A DNA stretch of 30,562 nucleotides. Source: Trichomonas tenax (Eukaryota > Parabasalia > Trichomonadida > Trichomonadidae). Shown here in pieces: positions 29,445 to 30,562 of the stretch. The notes under the pieces were generated by a model. The model saw only the letters and a program-made list of their open reading frames with translations, was not told where the DNA came from and did not search any database. The DNA lies in the NCBI GenBank assembly GCA_023091735.1, contig JALKBU010000619.1, forward strand, positions 1 through 30,562, read 5' to 3'. Both the position numbers and the translations under genes were made by a program. Each line of letters opens with the position of its first letter. The stretch's first letter is position 1.

Positions 29445-30562
29445 TTTATTATGATAATTTTTTTATCGATTATTTTTGAAATTTATGATATCTCCATATG
29501 CGGTTTCATAACGGACTTCGATTTATTTTTGATATTTATCTTCAGAAAAAAGCTTGGAACACGCAATTTAACGTACATTTTCTATCGTTCTTTTAATTTA
29601 CGGAGACAAAAGAATTACCTATTCCCAAAACACAGTATGCATAGAATAAAGATGATAGGTGAATCTCTTTATGTAAATGTTTAACTACAGTTTATCTTAT
29701 TACCACAGCTGGTTATTATCGTCCAGTAACTCGAAATTCACATTTTATTTCAAATACCTTCAAATCTTACAAGTAACGATTCTATTATCACTGCATGCGC
29801 TTTTATCGCAATTTTTCGTCTTATTTCTCTAAAACCTGCAAATCAATATATCAATGATTTCATAAAAGCATATTTCTGACTTGCTGCCTGGTCCCTCAGA
29901 TCGATTTCTTCCTAATAATGAGTACACACAAATATCATCAAGAATCTATTTGCTCATTTCGAGTTGCAAAAATAAACTCATCATTCTTTCACTTACAGAG
30001 ACAGTATTACAACTGTTTGCATTCTGCATGCAATAGATATCAAGCTCTTTAGGTTATTTATTACGTATTGCTGTTTTGTTATTGGAATAAACTATTGACA
30101 TCTTTTTCTATATGCTATTTTACAAAGATAATGAAATATTTAGTTTTCATAGCTCTTGCAGATGATATTCTCTAATGATTTTATAACAAAAAGCATTTCT
30201 TGAAATAAAAGACGTGATATTTCGATCCAAACTCTATTTTTAGCTGTTTTATATGTACACAACTAAAATATAGCCAACTCCCAGTGTTTGTATTGCATCA
30301 ATCACAGTCAAAAGGCTAAAAATAGAGTTTTAAGCGAAAAAATAGATTCTTTTTGGCAGTATTTTTCCTTCTGCGGTGTAGTCCCGCGACCTTCATAACT
30401 TTTTATCTGATCAATATTTTTTCGATTTGAAAGTGCTTTCATGTACATATTGATAGTTGTCTATCCAGTGGTGTAAGTGGCACAGTCTATATATCTATCA
30501 AATCATTGTTTGCATTTCAAATCGTCCAAAAATATACGATTTCCAGCATAAATGTATGCGCT
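29445..30562. other. Non-coding right end of the window
   Basis: No supported gene. A frame overlapping the PTEN-like gene on the opposite strand runs into this interval but its composition is that of an antisense shadow. The inverted repeat at 30229-30330 is the only structure noted. Confidence 0.5.
30229..30330. repeat. 16-bp perfect inverted repeat
   Basis: AAACTCTATTTTTAGC at 30229-30244 is the exact reverse complement of GCTAAAAATAGAGTTT at 30315-30330, with 70 bp between. Overall about 100 bp, the size of a miniature foldback element. No target duplication was identified. Confidence 0.65.

Noticed and set aside
29076..29684. 202-codon plus-strand frame opposite the PTEN-like gene
   Set aside because: Antisense shadow of the phosphatase domain, running into AT-rich DNA with no recognisable protein features.
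1..30562. tRNA, rRNA genes, CRISPR arrays, spliceosomal introns
   Set aside because: No T-loop GTTCRA context with cloverleaf arms, no rRNA signatures, no regular spaced repeats, and frame breaks in pseudogenes lack splice-site motifs.

Overview
This is AT-rich eukaryotic DNA with intron-free genes and no operons. It most resembles a trichomonad (parabasalid) genome, probably Tritrichomonas or a relative. The reasons are a decayed copy of the very large trichomonad multi-membrane-pass adenylyl cyclase family, initiator-like TCAYTT/TCATTA elements just upstream of starts, an AACGATA (M3-like) box 12 nt before one ATG, stop codons often overlapping TAAA, and abundant transposon debris. The species is inferred, not proven.

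Layout. 1-1700: 5'-truncated remnant of a mobile-element primase/helicase-like protein (minus strand) followed by AT-rich filler. 1676-3295: Nek-type protein kinase pseudogene (minus). 4248-4484: small charged protein (minus). 4485-7900: long gene-poor stretch with a 31-nt hairpin and a perfect 44-bp palindrome. 7990-9112: decayed gene for a secreted or surface protein (minus). 9567-10223: foldback transposable element bounded by a 15-bp target-site duplication. 10662-10739: compact GC-rich RNA-like fold just ahead of an intact dCache sensor gene (10812-13037). 13306-13884: small C2-like protein (minus). 15986-19973: adenylyl cyclase pseudogene. 20581-21858: L-type lectin (ERGIC-53/VIP36-like). 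22336-22773: nucleoplasmin-like protein. 22861-25932: P4-ATPase-like protein without catalytic residues. 26153-27256: two inverted-repeat elements. 27469-28128: Rab32-like GTPase, convergent with a PTEN-like phosphatase (28434-29444, minus). 29445-30562: non-coding, with one long inverted repeat.

The intact genes concern membrane signalling and traffic: a receptor, a cargo lectin, a flippase-like protein, a Rab and a phosphoinositide phosphatase. No operon or shared pathway is evident. The recurring theme is full-length open frames that keep a known fold while altering its active site: P4-ATPase without Asp/TGES/TGD residues, PDE-like domain without metal ligands, lectin without the usual calcium loop, and PTEN with both signature lysines replaced. 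These sit beside true pseudogenes (kinase, cyclase, secreted protein, helicase) that carry many stops and frameshifts. A second pattern is an 11-bp motif, TGNCAYGTAAA, repeated inside the foldback element and also upstream of the lectin and P4-like genes.
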